From: an uncultured Oscillospiraceae bacterium
GTDB lineage: Bacteria > Bacillota > Clostridia > Oscillospirales > Ruminococcaceae
Reading direction: 5' to 3'
NCBI GenBank assembly: GCA_905197685.1
Contig: CAJJZS010000001.1
Location: 310,001-374,000 of the forward strand
Length of the DNA stretch: 64,000 nucleotides
The position numbers and the translations under genes are program-made. The first letter of the stretch is position 1, and every line of letters begins with the position of its first letter. The notes under the pieces are model-generated. The model did no database searches. It saw only the letters and a list, made by a program, of their open reading frames with translations, and was not told the DNA's origin. Below are positions 52,231 to 60,589 of the stretch, in pieces.

Positions 52231-54636
52231 TTGAAATACGATTTTAGTCAAATTGAATCAAAGTGGCAAAAAAAGTGGGATGAAAATCATACCTTTGCCG
52301 CAACAAATGATTACAGCAAACCGAAATATTACGCGCTGGTAGAGTTTCCTTATCCGTCCGGTCAGGGACTTCATGTAGGACACCCCCGTTCCTATACCGC
52401 TTTGGATATTGTTGCGAGAAAGCGCAGAATGCAGGGATATAACGTATTGTATCCGATGGGATGGGATGCGTTCGGACTGCCGACAGAAAACTTTGCCATT
52501 AAAAACCATATTCATCCGGAAATCGTTACCAAAAATAACGTAGCAAGATTTAAACAGCAGTTAAAATCGTTGGGTATTTCTTTTGATTGGGATCGCGAAA
52601 TTAATACAACCGACCCTGATTATTATAAGTGGACCCAATGGATTTTCCTCCAGCTGTTTAAAAAAGGTCTTGCTTATAAAAAAGAGATGTCCGTAAACTG
52701 GTGTACTTCCTGTAAGGTTGTTTTGGCAAACGAGGAAGTAGTAAACGGCTGCTGCGAACGCTGCGGCGGTCAGGTTGTCCATAAGGTAAAAAGTCAGTGG
52801 ATGCTCAAAATTACCGAGTATGCGCAGCGTTTGCTGGATGATTTGGACCAAGTGGATTATATCGAACGCGTGAAAACTTCCCAAAGAAACTGGATCGGGC
52901 GTTCTACCGGTGCAGAGGTTGAGTTTGACACAACGGCAGGAGATAAGCTGCTGATTTATACAACCCGTCCGGACACCCTGTACGGAGCAACCTATATGGT
53001 TATTTCTCCGGAACATCCGTACTTAAAAAAATGGGCAGATAAAATTTCCAATATGGATGCAATCTGCGCATATCAGGAAGAATCTGCAAAGAAGTCCGAC
53101 TTTGAGCGTACCGAAATGGTAAAGGAAAAGACCGGCGTGCGTATCGAAGGAGTAGAGGGTATTAACCCTGTTACCGGAAAGCAGATTCCGATCTTTGTTT
53201 CCGACTATGTTTTGATGACCTACGGAACCGGCGCAATTATGGCAGTTCCTGCCCACGATACCCGCGACTGGGAGTTTGCTAAGAAATTTAATCTCCCGAT
53301 TGTTGAAGTTGTCCAGGGCGGAAATGTGCAGGAAGAAGCGTTTACCGACTGCTCGACCGGTATTATGGTAAATTCCGGCATCCTTGACGGTCTGACCGTA
53401 GAAGAAGCGAAAAAGAAGATTACCGAATATCTGGAGGAAACCGGCAAGGGTCATCCGAAGGTGAACTTTAAGCTGCGCGACTGGGTATTCTCCCGTCAGC
53501 GTTATTGGGGCGAGCCGATTCCGATGGTGTATTGCGAAAAATGCGGATGGGTTCCGCTGCCGGAAAGCGAATTACCTCTGAAATTGCCGGAGTGCGAATC
53601 TTTTGAACAGACCGATGACGGTCAGTCTCCGCTGTCCAAAATGACCGATTGGGTGAATACAACCTGTCCGCACTGCGGAGGTCCCGCTCAGCGTGAAACC
53701 GATACCATGCCTCAGTGGGCAGGCTCGTCCTGGTACTTCCTGCGTTACTGCGACCCGCACAATGATGAGTGTCTGGCTTCTAAAGAGGCGTTGGATTACT
53801 GGTGCCCGGTAGATTGGTATAACGGCGGTATGGAGCATACCACTCTGCATCTGCTTTATTCCCGTTTCTGGCACAAGTTCCTGTACGATTTGGGTCTGGT
53901 CAGCAATCCGGAGCCGTATGCAAAGCGTACCAGCCATGGTATGATTTTGGGTGAAAACGGCGAAAAGATGAGTAAATCCCGCGGAAATGTTGTAAACCCG
54001 GACGATATTGTTAAGGAGTATGGCGCAGATACCATGCGTCTGTATGAGATGTTTATCGGCGACTTTGAAAAGAGCGCGCCGTGGTCCACTTCTTCGATTA
54101 AGGGTTGTAAGCGTTTCCTTGACCGTGTTTGGGCATTGCAGGATATTCTGTGCGATGGGGAAGAATACTCCGCAGAATTGGAAAGCTCCTTCCATAAAAC
54201 CGTGAAAAAGGTGAGCGCGGATATTGAAGAAATGAAATTCAATACTGCAATCGCAGCTTTGATGGCTTTGATTAACGAGATTGCCGACCGCAAATCGGTG
54301 AACAGACAGGAACTCAAAACATTCCTTCTGCTGCTCAATCCGTTTGCTCCGCACATTACCGAGGAAATCTGGGAAGCGCAGAACTTTGGCGGTATGCTGA
54401 ATCAGCAGGCATGGCCGACCTATGACGAAGCAAAATGCGTGGACGCAACCGTTGAAATTGCAGTGCAGATTTGCGGTAAAATCAAGGCAAGAATCAATGT
54501 TCCGGCTGATGCGGGAAAAGAACAGCTTCTTGAGATTGCAAAAGCGGACGCGACCATTGCAGCAATTTTGGAAGGCAAGAGCATTGTAAAAGAAATCGTT
54601 GTTCCGGGTAAACTGGTCAACATCGTTGCAAAATAA
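52231..54636 (+). CDS. leuS: Leucyl-tRNA synthetase
   Basis: 801 residues. Class I synthetase. HIGH-type motif in YPSGQGLHVGHPRSY (about residues 39-53), zinc-type cysteines WCTSCKVVL and CERCGG, an editing domain with TTRPDTLYGATYMV and MAVPAHDTRDWEFA, WAGSSWYFLRY, and KMSKS in EKMSKSRGNVVNP (about residue 577). The start is TTG 52231 with GAGGAGG 8 bases upstream. It is the last gene of the block and is followed by a strong terminator. Confidence 0.97.
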   Translation: MKYDFSQIESKWQKKWDENHTFAATNDYSKPKYYALVEFPYPSGQGLHVGHPRSYTALDIVARKRRMQGYNVLYPMGWDAFGLPTENFAIKNHIHPEIVTKNNVARFKQQLKSLGISFDWDREINTTDPDYYKWTQWIFLQLFKKGLAYKKEMSVNWCTSCKVVLANEEVVNGCCERCGGQVVHKVKSQWMLKITEYAQRLLDDLDQVDYIERVKTSQRNWIGRSTGAEVEFDTTAGDKLLIYTTRPDTLYGATYMVISPEHPYLKKWADKISNMDAICAYQEESAKKSDFERTEMVKEKTGVRIEGVEGINPVTGKQIPIFVSDYVLMTYGTGAIMAVPAHDTRDWEFAKKFNLPIVEVVQGGNVQEEAFTDCSTGIMVNSGILDGLTVEEAKKKITEYLEETGKGHPKVNFKLRDWVFSRQRYWGEPIPMVYCEKCGWVPLPESELPLKLPECESFEQTDDGQSPLSKMTDWVNTTCPHCGGPAQRETDTMPQWAGSSWYFLRYCDPHNDECLASKEALDYWCPVDWYNGGMEHTTLHLLYSRFWHKFLYDLGLVSNPEPYAKRTSHGMILGENGEKMSKSRGNVVNPDDIVKEYGADTMRLYEMFIGDFEKSAPWSTSSIKGCKRFLDRVWALQDILCDGEEYSAELESSFHKTVKKVSADIEEMKFNTAIAALMALINEIADRKSVNRQELKTFLLLLNPFAPHITEEIWEAQNFGGMLNQQAWPTYDEAKCVDATVEIAVQICGKIKARINVPADAGKEQLLEIAKADATIAAILEGKSIVKEIVVPGKLVNIVAK

Positions 54637-54643
54637 ATATCGG

Positions 54644-54689
54644 AAACAGGCAGGAACAGGCGATTTTGCCCCGCGCCTGCCTGTTTTTT
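54644..54689 (+). terminator. Terminator of leuS
   Basis: AAACAGGCAGG and CCTGCCTGTTTT form an 11-12 bp stem followed by a T tract. Confidence 0.9.
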
Positions 54690-54730
54690 CCGTTTGTTGG
54701 AAGAATTCGATGTATAGCATGAAAAAAAGC

Positions 54731-54760
54731 TTGACATTCACTCCCAATATATAGTATAAT
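54731..54760 (+). promoter_or_regulatory. Consensus promoter of rpsU
   Basis: TTGACA (54731-54736) and TATAAT (54755-54760) with an 18-base spacer: both boxes are perfect matches. A leader of about 110 bases follows. Confidence 0.88.
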
Positions 54761-54875
54761 CTTTGTTGTTACAAGTTTCTCCTGTCCGCAGAATGGATTT
54801 GGAAAAACACAGATACGCTTTGCGGCAAAGGATGACTTGAATACTCCTGCCCAGTGGCGTAAGGAGGGATAAGAA

Positions 54876-55052
54876 ATGGCAGAAATTCGTGTTAAAGATA
54901 ACGAGTCTTTGGATAGTGCTCTGAGAAGATTTAAGAGACAGTGCGCACGCGCAGGTGTTCTCAACGAAGTTCGTAAGAGAGAGCATTACGAAAAGCCGTC
55001 TGTTAAACGCAAAAAGAAATCTGAAGCTGCTCGTAAACGCAAATTCAGATAG
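54876..55052 (+). CDS. rpsU: 30S ribosomal protein S21
   Basis: 58 residues: MAEIRVKDNESLDSALRRFK, then RQCARAGVLNEVRKREHYEK and a basic tail ending RKRKFR, the standard S21 pattern. S21 joins the 30S platform late and helps pairing with the Shine-Dalgarno region. The start ATG has AAGGAGGG 8-9 bases upstream; CTCCT just before it could pair with this site (ACTCCTG...AGGAGG). It has its own strong promoter and a terminator. Confidence 0.96.
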   Translation: MAEIRVKDNESLDSALRRFKRQCARAGVLNEVRKREHYEKPSVKRKKKSEAARKRKFR

Positions 55053-55062
55053 TAGCGAGAAT

Positions 55063-55089
55063 AAAAGCGAGCCAAGCGGCTCGCTTTTT
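55063..55089 (+). terminator. Terminator of rpsU
   Basis: AAAAGCGAGCC and GGCTCGCTTTTT form a perfect 11-bp stem with a 4-base loop and a T tract. Confidence 0.92.
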
Positions 55090-55123
55090 CTTATATTCGT
55101 ACAGCAGGGGAAGGGGTGTCAAA

Positions 55124-55657
55124 ATGAAACAGATTTATCCGCACGCTATGGCGCGCAGGGTCTATCAGATTACACCGCAGCTTTTTAGGGACTGGGGAGT
55201 AAAGGGACTGATTTTGGATATTGACAACACCCTTACAACCCATGACAATCCGATTCCCGATGCAGGGGTAGCCGCATGGCTGGAGCAAAACAGGAAAGAA
55301 GGAATCAAGATGATTGTTCTTTCCAACAATAAGCCTGAGCGCGTGGAGCCGTTTGCAAAGATATTGGGATTGGATTTTATCGCAAACGGTTCCAAACCGC
55401 TGAAAAAGGGGTACAGACGCTGTGCCGAAGCGTTGGGAATCCCCTGTGAGCAGCTGTGTATGATTGGAGATCAGCTGTTCACCGATATTTTGGGGGGCAG
55501 ACGTTCCGGCTGCAAAACTGTTTTGGTGGAACCGATTCAAACAGAAAAAATGTGGTTTTTTCGGGTAAAGAGGCGCATGGAAAAGGCAGTGATGCGTTGT
55601 TGTCCGAAAGAAACGGCAAAGTCTATTTTACATTGCGGAGAGGGTGAGGAAAAATAG
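55124..55657 (+). CDS. YqeG-family HAD phosphatase
   Basis: 177 residues. HAD superfamily IIIA: motif I LILDIDNTLTTHDNP (about residues 28-42), motif II IVLSNNKPERV, motif III Lys in NGSKPLKKGYRRC, and motif IV MIGDQLFTDILGG. YqeG proteins are putative phosphatases conserved in Firmicutes, often near aroE/aroQ-type genes. AGGGGAAGGGG lies upstream of the ATG. The stop TAG overlaps the proposed ATA start of the next gene (ATAG). Confidence 0.9.
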   Translation: MKQIYPHAMARRVYQITPQLFRDWGVKGLILDIDNTLTTHDNPIPDAGVAAWLEQNRKEGIKMIVLSNNKPERVEPFAKILGLDFIANGSKPLKKGYRRCAEALGIPCEQLCMIGDQLFTDILGGRRSGCKTVLVEPIQTEKMWFFRVKRRMEKAVMRCCPKETAKSILHCGEGEEK

Positions 55658-56520
55658 GAGCAAAATTCGGACCGGCAGGAAATTCCGAGAGCTTTCAGAA
55701 GATGGGATACCGAAAAACGATTCAAGTTCCGGAATATCTGGTAAAGATGGGATTGGACGCCTACGAATATCAGTGCGGCAGAGGGGTAAGGATTACCCAA
55801 GAAGCTGCCCGGGAATTTGGAGAAAAGGCAAGGGAGCATGGGATTGCCCTTTCTCTGCATTCTCCGTATTATATCTCGCTTTCGGGAATCGAAGAAGAGA
55901 AGCGTTTAGGAAGCATTGAATACATTCGTCAGAGCGCGCAGGCAGCCGCTGCGATGGGCGCAAAGCGTGTTGTTGTACATTCCGGTTCCTGCGCTAAAAT
56001 CAGCCGTCATCAGGCGTTGGAGCTTGCAAAAGATACCTTAAAGCGAGCTTACCAAACATTGGATGAAGAAAACTTAGGGGAAATTTGCCTTTGCCCCGAA
56101 ACAATGGGAAAGCTAAACCAGCTGGGAACGCTGGAAGAGGTGCTGGAACTGTGCAAAACAGACGAACGCTTGATTCCCTGCATTGATTTCGGACATTTAA
56201 ACGCCCGTACCTTTGGGGAGCTAAACAGCTTTGAGGGTGTTAAAGCTGTGTTTGACTGTATGGAAAACAGCCTGGGAATCGACCGAATGAGAGTATTTCA
56301 TTCCCATTTTTCCAAGATAGAGTACACCCTCAAGGGAGGGGAAAAATGTCACCTGACCTTTGCGGATACCGTGTACGGACCGCAGTTTGAACCGGTAGCG
56401 GAGATGATTGCCCGCAAAAACTGCTCCCCGACGGTAATCTGCGAGTCGGCGGGAACACAGGCGGAGGATGCGCTGACGATGAAACAGATGTATCATAAAG
56501 CAGCGCAGCAGAACGGATAG
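55654..56520 (+). CDS. TIM-barrel AP endonuclease (Nfo-like), apparent ATA start
   Basis: 288 residues if read from ATA 55654, or 272 from ATG 55702. AP_endonuc_2 / endonuclease IV-like TIM barrel. Metal-type motifs: ALSLHSPYYISLSG, VVVHSGSCAK, ICLCPETMGKLNQLG, IPCIDFGHLNAR, FHSHFSKIEYT and TVICESAG. The residues coded before the ATG, AKFGPAGNSESFQKMGYRK, match the N-terminal strand of this family, yet no ATG, GTG or TTG exists between an in-frame stop (55645) and 55702. ATA 55654 has GAGGGTGAGG upstream and overlaps the yqeG stop. It probably repairs abasic DNA, but could be a sugar isomerase-like relative. Confidence 0.75.
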   Translation: MGAKFGPAGNSESFQKMGYRKTIQVPEYLVKMGLDAYEYQCGRGVRITQEAAREFGEKAREHGIALSLHSPYYISLSGIEEEKRLGSIEYIRQSAQAAAAMGAKRVVVHSGSCAKISRHQALELAKDTLKRAYQTLDEENLGEICLCPETMGKLNQLGTLEEVLELCKTDERLIPCIDFGHLNARTFGELNSFEGVKAVFDCMENSLGIDRMRVFHSHFSKIEYTLKGGEKCHLTFADTVYGPQFEPVAEMIARKNCSPTVICESAGTQAEDALTMKQMYHKAAQQNG

Positions 56521-56534
56521 AGGGGGGCAAAAAG

Positions 56535-56981
56535 ATGAAAAAAGTATTGGTTCTTCACGGTCCAAACTTAAATTTAACCGGAATCCGCGAGCCGGGAACC
56601 TACGGTACCGTTACACTGGAGCAAATCAACCGGGAGATTGAATCTTTTGGGGAAGAATTGGGGATTGTGTGTCGGATTGTCCAAAGCAACCATGAGGGTG
56701 TTTTGATTGATGAAATTCATACAGCATTAACTGAATACGATGGGATTCTTATCAATGCGGGCGCATATACCCACTACAGTTATGCAATTCGCGATGCCAT
56801 CTCCTCGGTAAAAAAACCGTGCGTTGAGGTGCATATGTCCAATATCCATGCAAGGGAGCCGTTTCGCCACGAATCGGTGATTGCTCCGGTGTGTGTCGGA
56901 CAGATTTGCGGCTTCGGAAAAGAGGGGTATTTGCTGGGATTGCGGGCGCTGAATACCCTTTTATCGAAGGAATCCGAGTAA
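56535..56981 (+). CDS. aroQ: 3-dehydroquinate dehydratase, type II
   Basis: 148 residues, the usual length. Third step of the shikimate pathway. Motifs: VLVLHGPNLNLTGIREPGTY (catalytic Tyr in GTYG), VQSNHEGVLIDEIHTA, INAGAYTHYSYAIRDAI and EVHMSNIHAREPFRHESVIA (catalytic His). GGGGGGCAAAAAG precedes the ATG. It lies 14 bp after the endonuclease gene, as part of a short operon. Confidence 0.96.
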   Translation: MKKVLVLHGPNLNLTGIREPGTYGTVTLEQINREIESFGEELGIVCRIVQSNHEGVLIDEIHTALTEYDGILINAGAYTHYSYAIRDAISSVKKPCVEVHMSNIHAREPFRHESVIAPVCVGQICGFGKEGYLLGLRALNTLLSKESE

Positions 56982-57049
56982 CCTTGAGGAAAAAACAGAA
57001 GAAATTTGTGTAAAATCTTTAAAAACTTTCGTTGAGTGAAAGAAAAGAC

Positions 57050-57078
57050 TTGAAAAAAATCGTCTTATCAGTTAAAAT
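57050..57078 (+). promoter_or_regulatory. Promoter of efp
   Basis: TTGAAA (57050-57055) and TAAAAT (57073-57078) with a 17-base spacer; a second -10-like TATAAT overlaps at 57079-57084. Confidence 0.6.
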
Positions 57079-57089
57079 TATAATATCGA

Positions 57090-57291
57090 AGTTTGACAGG
57101 GATTTTCTGAAGGACTTCTAGTACAAAAGCTGTTGCGGCAGCTTGTGTCCGGAAGTGTTGGCTGCTGAGTCAGCTTTTTCACAAACAGAGTCTGGACGAT
57201 TCCGATTCCCTTCCGCTGATTCTGACAAGATATTCGGGAATCAAAAAAATTAAATTGCGAAAAGCGGATACAGCAATAATGGAGGATCTTT
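57090..57291 (+). promoter_or_regulatory. Long structured leader of efp
   Basis: About 200 untranslated bases. AAAAGCTG (57125-57132) can pair either with CAGCTT (57139-57144) or with CAGCTTTT (57171-57178, followed by T residues), so two alternative folds exist. A further pair is GATTCCC (57204) with GGGAATC (57236). No small ORF with a ribosome binding site was seen here. Confidence 0.5.
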
Positions 57292-57849
57292 ATGATTACA
57301 GCAGGCGATTTCAGAAATGGCGTAACATTTGATATGGACGGTAGCGTTTTCCAGATCATCGAGTTCCAGCACGTAAAACCGGGTAAAGGTGCAGCGTTTG
57401 TAAGAACCAAGATCAGAAACGTAATTTCCGGTGCAGTGGTTGAAAAAACCTTCAACCCAACCGATAAATTCCCAACCGCTTTTATCGAGAGAAAAGATAT
57501 GGAATACCTCTACAATGACGGTGATCTGTATTACTTCATGGATCAGGAATCCTATGAAACAGTTCCGATTGACAGAAGCAAACTGGGCGATGCGTTCAAA
57601 TTTGTAAAAGAAAACATGGTAGTAAAAATCCTTTCTTACAAAGGTTCCATCTTTGGCTGCGAAGCTCCGAACTTTGTTGAGCTGGAAGTTACCCAGACCG
57701 AGCCAGGTGTAAGAGGCGATACCGCTACCAACGTAACCAAACCTGCTACCCTGGAAACAGGCGCAGAAATCCGCGTTCCGATCTTCATCAACGAAGGCGA
57801 AATGATTCGTGTAGATACCCGCACCGGCGAGTACATGGAGCGCGCATAA
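57292..57849 (+). CDS. efp: Elongation factor P
   Basis: 185 residues. It relieves stalling at polyproline. KOW-like domain I: MITAGDFRNGVTFDMDGSVF and EFQHVKPGKGAAFVRTKIRN with the Lys of the PGKGA loop; OB domains II and III end VRVDTRTGEYMERA after RIDxRTGEY-type residues. AATGGAGGATC precedes the ATG. It has its own promoter and a long leader. Confidence 0.97.
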   Translation: MITAGDFRNGVTFDMDGSVFQIIEFQHVKPGKGAAFVRTKIRNVISGAVVEKTFNPTDKFPTAFIERKDMEYLYNDGDLYYFMDQESYETVPIDRSKLGDAFKFVKENMVVKILSYKGSIFGCEAPNFVELEVTQTEPGVRGDTATNVTKPATLETGAEIRVPIFINEGEMIRVDTRTGEYMERA

Positions 57850-57903
57850 TTTATTTGCAGGCAAATGTCTTTATAAATAAAAAATTCTAAGGGGGATTTT
57901 AAA

Positions 57904-58353
57904 ATGACTTTAACAGAAAAAGTAGCATACCTCAAAGGTCTTGTTGAAGGAATCGGCGTGGATGAAACCACCAATCAGGGTAAAATCATGAAAGCTGTTC
58001 TGGACGTACTGGACGACATGGCTTTCACTGTATCTGATTTGGAAGACAGCACTTCTGAGCTGTATGAAGAATTAGAGGCGGTTGACGAGGATCTCAGCTC
58101 CTTGGAAGATGAATTCTACGGTGAAGATGATGACGATTGCGACTGCTGCTGTGATGACGACGATGACTGTGATTGCTGTTGCGACGAGGACATTTACGAA
58201 GTAAAATGCCCAAATTGCGACGAAGAAATCTGCATCGACAGCTCCGTTTTGGACAAAGGCGAAATCGAATGTCCAAACTGCGGCGAAACTCTCACCTTCG
58301 AGTTTGATGATGAAGATGATTGCTGCTGCGGCGATTGCCACTGCGAAGACTAA
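57904..58353 (+). CDS. CD1247-type Cys/Asp-rich protein with zinc ribbon
   Basis: 149 residues. The N-terminal domain (TLTEKVAYLKGLVEGIGVDE, about 1-65) matches the CD1247 N-terminal domain family of Clostridia, predicted helical. Then comes an acidic-cysteine stretch with two copies of DCDCCCD (about residues 78-97), a zinc ribbon CPNCDEEICID...CPNCGETLTFE, and a tail DDCCCGDCHCED. The DNA here is itself a near repeat. Function is unknown; metal binding is likely from composition. It lies 54 bp after efp with AAGGGGGATTT upstream and ends at a strong terminator. Confidence 0.85.
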   Translation: MTLTEKVAYLKGLVEGIGVDETTNQGKIMKAVLDVLDDMAFTVSDLEDSTSELYEELEAVDEDLSSLEDEFYGEDDDDCDCCCDDDDDCDCCCDEDIYEVKCPNCDEEICIDSSVLDKGEIECPNCGETLTFEFDDEDDCCCGDCHCED

Positions 58354-58363
58354 CAAACAGGTG

Positions 58364-58399
58364 AAAAAGCCGGTAAGGAAAATCCTTACCGGCTTTTTT
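58364..58399 (+). terminator. Terminator after the CD1247-type gene
   Basis: AAAAAGCCGGTAAGGA and TCCTTACCGGCTTTTT form a nearly perfect 16-bp stem with a T tract. Confidence 0.92.
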
Positions 58400-58445
58400 G
58401 TATAATATTACTAAATGTCGGAGTAATACTTTGAAAATAATAGGA

Positions 58446-58474
58446 TAGACTTTTCATAGAAAATGTGTTAAAAT
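58446..58474 (+). promoter_or_regulatory. Probable promoter of the surface protein gene
   Basis: TAGACT (58446-58451) and TAAAAT (58469-58474) with a 17-base spacer, followed by a leader of about 120 bases containing a CGGTA-AA-TACCG mini-hairpin and an AAAGGAGG that is not next to any start codon. Confidence 0.5.
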
Positions 58475-58602
58475 AAAAACATAATTTTATTTTAAATAAT
58501 AAATTTGTCCCTTAGATTTAACCTACGGTAAATACCGAGAAAGGAGGATTCAAAGAAATCGGCTAAATCTGGAATATATGGAAAAGAAAGGTTTAGGTAA
58601 AA

Positions 58603-60218
58603 ATGAAAAAGCGGATATTTACAGCGTTGCTTGCAGCGGCAGTTGTATTTTCCACGAGCCTTCCGGCATTTGCGTCAGGAAAAATCAGAACGCAAAACAG
58701 TGAGGCAACGCTCCTTGAGGATGAAAACGATACTAACGAAAAAGAATGGGGGGGGGTATATCCTCTGATTATCTGAATCAGGTAATCTTAGGTTTTTCAC
58801 CCTTACCGGAGGATGTTGCAAAACAGGAATTGACGATCGGCTCTTCTGAGGAAATCGTATTGCCCGAATCGTTAGAAGTGACTGTTTCTTCCGAACAGGA
58901 TGCAACCATTGGACAATCAACATCAAAAGAATCTCCGAAAGTATTATGGTGCTGTGAGACATATCTGCAAAGGAAAGATGGAACATTTTACCGTTGGAAA
59001 ATAAGTCAGATGGATTTTGAAAAACCCGGTGTGGAAGTCAGTGTCAGTGCAGCTGATTTTGATGGAATGAAAACAGGGTGGGGAAAAGAATTAGGAAAAG
59101 ATTATGTGTTTGATGAAGATAATCCAAACAATGTGCTGAGCGGTACTGTGGCAGCAGATGGTTCCACGCTACTGAAAATATATTATAAATTACCTTCACA
59201 CAAGGTAATCTATCAATACGAGGGAATGGTGCCGACCGGCGTGCCGTCATTGCCTGCTCCGGATGATACAGATGTCGGGGAAGAATTCCACTTTGAAGAA
59301 TATCCGACCTATCCGGGATATATTTTCGGAAATGTGCATACCGATGACCCAAATGTAAAGATTGATGAGGAAGACCATACCATTATAATGCCTGACCACG
59401 ATGTGGTGATTTACGGTTCATGGATTAAACTGCACACCGTTACTTTTGACCCTCAGGGAGGAAAATGGGGTGACGGAACAACAGGAAACCTGATAAAACA
59501 GATTCCGAACAATCAAATAATCAACGAAGTACTTCCGATTTTAACGAAAGACGGTTATACCTTTAGCGGTTGGTTTACACAGCCGGTAGGAGGAGAACAA
59601 TATCGGTTTGACCAACCGGTTACCGGAGATATGACGCTGTATGCGCACTGGGAACCGCTTGTAAAAGAAGTAACCGTTACCTTTGATGAAAACGGCGGCG
59701 ATACCCCGGCAAACCCCAATCAGATGAAACTGAATCAAGGAACGGCATTAAATCAGCTTCCGACACCTCCTCAAAAAGCAGGGTATGTGTTCCGTGAGTG
59801 GAACACCCAAAAGGACGGAAATGGTGATACCTTTACCGAAACAACGATTGTAGAACAAGATATGACTGTTTATGCTCAATGGGAAAAGGAACCGGAGCAG
59901 CCGATTATTCCGGAAAAACCGGAGAAACCGGTTGACCCAACCGACCCGACCAACCCGGACAGACCGCATCGTCCAAGCAGACCGGATAATAACGAAAATG
60001 ATACCGATTCTGTCCCAATGACTGTTGTTCGTCCGCAAAAAGAAAAGGAAACCGTTTCAGAGAATGAAACAGAAACAACAGAAAAACAACCAGAGTCCGT
60101 TGAGCAACAAGATAAATACAATCCAAACACTGGAGAAAATGCCTATGTCGGATTGGCTTTAGCGGGCATGGCAGTCAGCTGCTGCGCCGTACTTGCTTTA
60201 TGCCGTAAGAAGGATTAA
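58603..60218 (+). CDS. Sortase-anchored InlB-repeat surface protein, frame broken at a G9 tract
   Basis: As written, translation from ATG 58603 gives a signal peptide (MKKRIFTALLAAAVVFSTSL, cut after AFA) and stops at 58774-58776 after 57 residues. The rest is open in another frame from 58746 to 60218. The two parts meet at nine G residues (58748-58756); ten or seven G residues would join them into a protein of about 538 residues. That protein would have an adhesin-like N-terminal region, InlB/Listeria-Bacteroides repeats ending SGWFTQPVGGEQY...LYAHW and REWNTQKDGNGDTF...VYAQW (about 276-430), a Pro-rich linker, and the sorting signal NPNTGE (about 506) with hydrophobic helix and KKD tail. 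No ribosome binding site supports the internal ATG 58746. Phase variation, a broken gene or a homopolymer error are possible. Confidence 0.75.
58748..58756 (+). repeat. G9 homopolymer (candidate phase-variation tract)
   Basis: Nine consecutive G residues between the signal peptide and the mature part of the surface protein. Slippage by +1 or -2 restores the frame. Confidence 0.9.
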
Positions 60219-60233
60219 GCATTTTCTGATCAG

Positions 60234-60266
60234 TAAAAAAGCCTTTGTCTTTGACAAGGGCTTTTT
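60234..60266 (+). terminator. Terminator after the surface protein gene
   Basis: AAAAAAGCCTTTGTC and GACAAGGGCTTTTTT form a 15-bp stem with one G-T pair and end in T residues. The following 60267-60528 is AT-rich and non-coding; I see no gene in it. Confidence 0.9.
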
Positions 60267-60528
60267 TGCCTTTTTTAAAAAGAATTCAATGAAATAAACA
60301 TCTTTGTTAAAAACAACAAAATAATGAATTGTTTTTGTACTTATTTTATCTGCTTGAGAAAGAAAAAGAGCAAAAAAGTTTGTATTAACCGAAAAAAATT
60401 GTGATAAGAAAAACAACTTTGTAAAACAAGACAAAGTAAATTGTACATAAAATCCAAACTGTTAAAAGAATACCAAAGTTTTCCGAAAAAAAACGAGCCT
60501 TTTTTGTATAAATTCGCAGAAAACCATG

Positions 60529-60557
60529 TTGAAAAAATCATGAACTTGCGGTAAACT
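60529..60557 (+). promoter_or_regulatory. Promoter of the apbE-rnf operon
   Basis: TTGAAA (60529-60534) and TAAACT (60552-60557) with a 17-base spacer. Transcription would start near 60564, which rules out the ATG at 60563 as the apbE start. Confidence 0.65.
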
Positions 60558-60589
60558 ATATTATGTTATATCTTGTTAGGGGGGACTTC

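Noticed and set aside
53572..54747. 391-residue minus-strand open frame inside leuS
   Set aside because: Shadow frame of leuS that also covers its terminator; composition is not protein-like.
58746..60218. Reading the surface protein as starting at ATG 58746
   Set aside because: There is no ribosome binding site, the start lies at the G tract, and the signal peptide needed for a sortase-anchored protein is encoded just upstream in another frame.
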